DNA of 64,000 nt from Paenibacillus sp. FSL H8-0548 (lineage in GTDB: Bacteria > Bacillota > Bacilli > Paenibacillales > Paenibacillaceae), in the NCBI RefSeq assembly GCF_038630985.1, contig NZ_CP152049.1, positions 2,251,501 through 2,315,500 of the forward strand, read 5' to 3'. Both the position numbers and the translations under genes were made by a program. Under the pieces are notes generated by a model, which was not told the origin of the DNA, did no database searches, and saw nothing but the letters and a program-made list of their open reading frames with translations. Of this stretch, positions 63,095 to 64,000 are shown in pieces; the stretch's first letter is position 1, and every line of letters starts with the position of its first letter.

Positions 63095-64000
63095 GTGGGA
63101 AGCATTACGTTTAGCCATGTATACAAGCATTATAAAGGGGAGTCGCGTCCGGCGGTCAACGATTTCCACCTTTCCATTGAGGAGGGGGAATTCCTGGTAC
63201 TCGTAGGTCCTTCCGGCTGCGGCAAATCAACAACGCTGAGAATGCTGGCTGGGCTGGAGGATATTACCGAAGGGGACCTGTACATCGATGAAAAGTTCGT
63301 GAATTACGTCTCGCCGAAGGATCGGGATATTGCGATGGTGTTTCAGAATTATGCGTTGTACCCGAATTTATCGGTCTATGAAAATATCGCATTAGGTCTG
63401 AAGCTCCGCAAAACAGCAAAGCATGATATTGCGCTCAGAGTAAACCGAGTGGCTAAAATACTCGAAATTTCGCATCTTTTGGAACGCAAGCCGAGCCAGC
63501 TGTCGGGCGGTCAGAAGCAGCGCGTTGCGCTTGGTAGAGCCATAGCGAGAGAGCCGCAAGTATTCCTTATGGATGAGCCGCTTTCGAATCTTGACGCGAA
63601 GCTGCGCGCTCAGACGAGAGCGGAGATTATCAAGCTGCAAAGCGACTTGAAGCGGACGATGGTATACGTTACGCATGATCAGGTAGAAGCCATGACGATG
63701 GGGACGAGGATTGTTGTTATGAAGGACGGTGTCATCCAGCAGGTTGCGCCGCCGCGTCAGCTATACGATGAGCCTGCTAATCTTTTTGTCGCCGGATTCA
63801 TTGGTTCGCCTCAGATGAATTTTCTCGAAGGCAGCTTGGTCTTAGAGGATGGGAAGTATTATTTCTCTAATAAACGAATGAAGCTGCTGGTTCCTGAACG
63901 TCATTATCGCGACTTTGCCATAAAGGAAGGGTCGCTGCGCAATTGTATACTCGGTGTGCGTCCTGAGCATGTCTGGCTGAAGCAAGGCGAAGTAAATGAG
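63095..64000 (+). CDS. Carbohydrate importer ATPase, MsmX/UgpC type, 3' end outside window
   Basis: GTG start at 63095 behind GAGGTGAG; 302 codons are visible and the frame is still open at the window end. Walker A GPSGCGKST (38-46), signature LSGGQKQR (136-143), Walker B FLMDE (157-161) and His194 (VTHD) are all intact. After residue 230 the regulatory C-terminal OB-fold region starts (GVRPEHV near 290). This class is shared among many CUT1 importers. None of the four permease pairs in the window has its own ATPase, so this gene may serve them; nothing shows that directly. Confidence 0.93.
   Translation, partial: MGSITFSHVYKHYKGESRPAVNDFHLSIEEGEFLVLVGPSGCGKSTTLRMLAGLEDITEGDLYIDEKFVNYVSPKDRDIAMVFQNYALYPNLSVYENIALGLKLRKTAKHDIALRVNRVAKILEISHLLERKPSQLSGGQKQRVALGRAIAREPQVFLMDEPLSNLDAKLRAQTRAEIIKLQSDLKRTMVYVTHDQVEAMTMGTRIVVMKDGVIQQVAPPRQLYDEPANLFVAGFIGSPQMNFLEGSLVLEDGKYYFSNKRMKLLVPERHYRDFAIKEGSLRNCILGVRPEHVWLKQGEVNE

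Overview
The window looks like chromosome from a Paenibacillus-type member of the Bacillota. The reasons are strong AGGAGG-type ribosome binding sites with ATG, GTG and TTG starts, many carbohydrate ABC importers without their own ATPase, YesM/YesN two-component pairs, an SLH-domain glycosidase and a CotH-type protein. The genus is inferred from gene content only. I saw no rRNA, tRNA, CRISPR array, transposase, integrase or phage gene.

Layout. 1-9386: the end of a large solute-binding protein, a permease pair, then an NHL/TPR membrane protein, a Yip1-like membrane protein and a DUF5696 protein, followed by a second permease pair. 9520-16537: a lipoprotein solute-binding protein, three GH32 beta-fructosidase-family proteins and a PfkB sugar kinase, which I read as a fructan or fructo-oligosaccharide locus. 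16538-17782: non-coding, with three tandem ~300-bp repeats. 17783-21188 (minus): CotH kinase-like protein, DUF4956 membrane protein and VTC-type polyphosphate polymerase domain protein. 21346-24892: a secreted metallophosphatase and a HisKA/OmpR two-component pair. 25025-26168: a 27-codon ORF and a secreted glycine-rich protein with a peptidoglycan-binding domain. 26769-36890: GH88, GH43, an ABC importer and a YesM/YesN pair, probably for xylan-type oligosaccharides carrying uronic acid. 37099-42125: SLH-GH18 protein, AraC regulator and divergent GH95 alpha-fucosidase. 42193-47288: small membrane proteins, a DinB-like protein, a K+ channel-like protein and two tandem DUF445 proteins. 47524-62241: a YesN regulator, a minus-strand GH38 alpha-mannosidase, a YesM kinase, two solute-binding lipoproteins around a permease pair, a HAD phosphatase, a mannonate-dehydratase-like enolase-superfamily enzyme and an SDR-type oxidoreductase. 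63095-64000: the start of an MsmX/UgpC-type ATPase that could energise the importers.

How the parts fit. Surface or secreted enzymes shorten polysaccharides, lipoproteins capture the oligosaccharides, permease pairs import them, and cytoplasmic GH32, GH43, GH88, GH95 and GH38 enzymes release sugars for kinases and dehydratases. YesM/YesN and AraC proteins probably switch each locus on when its sugar is present.

The strongest unexplained signal is in the intergenic DNA. One family of imperfect palindromes has the core TGYA-N4/5-TRCA (mostly TGCA-N4/5-TGCA) and occurs about 26 times, always between genes. A second family is a nested-hairpin, MITE-like element (copies at 29884, 62320 and 62934). 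The tandem arrays at 16801-17640 and 29657-29885 sit beside or are built from such motifs.
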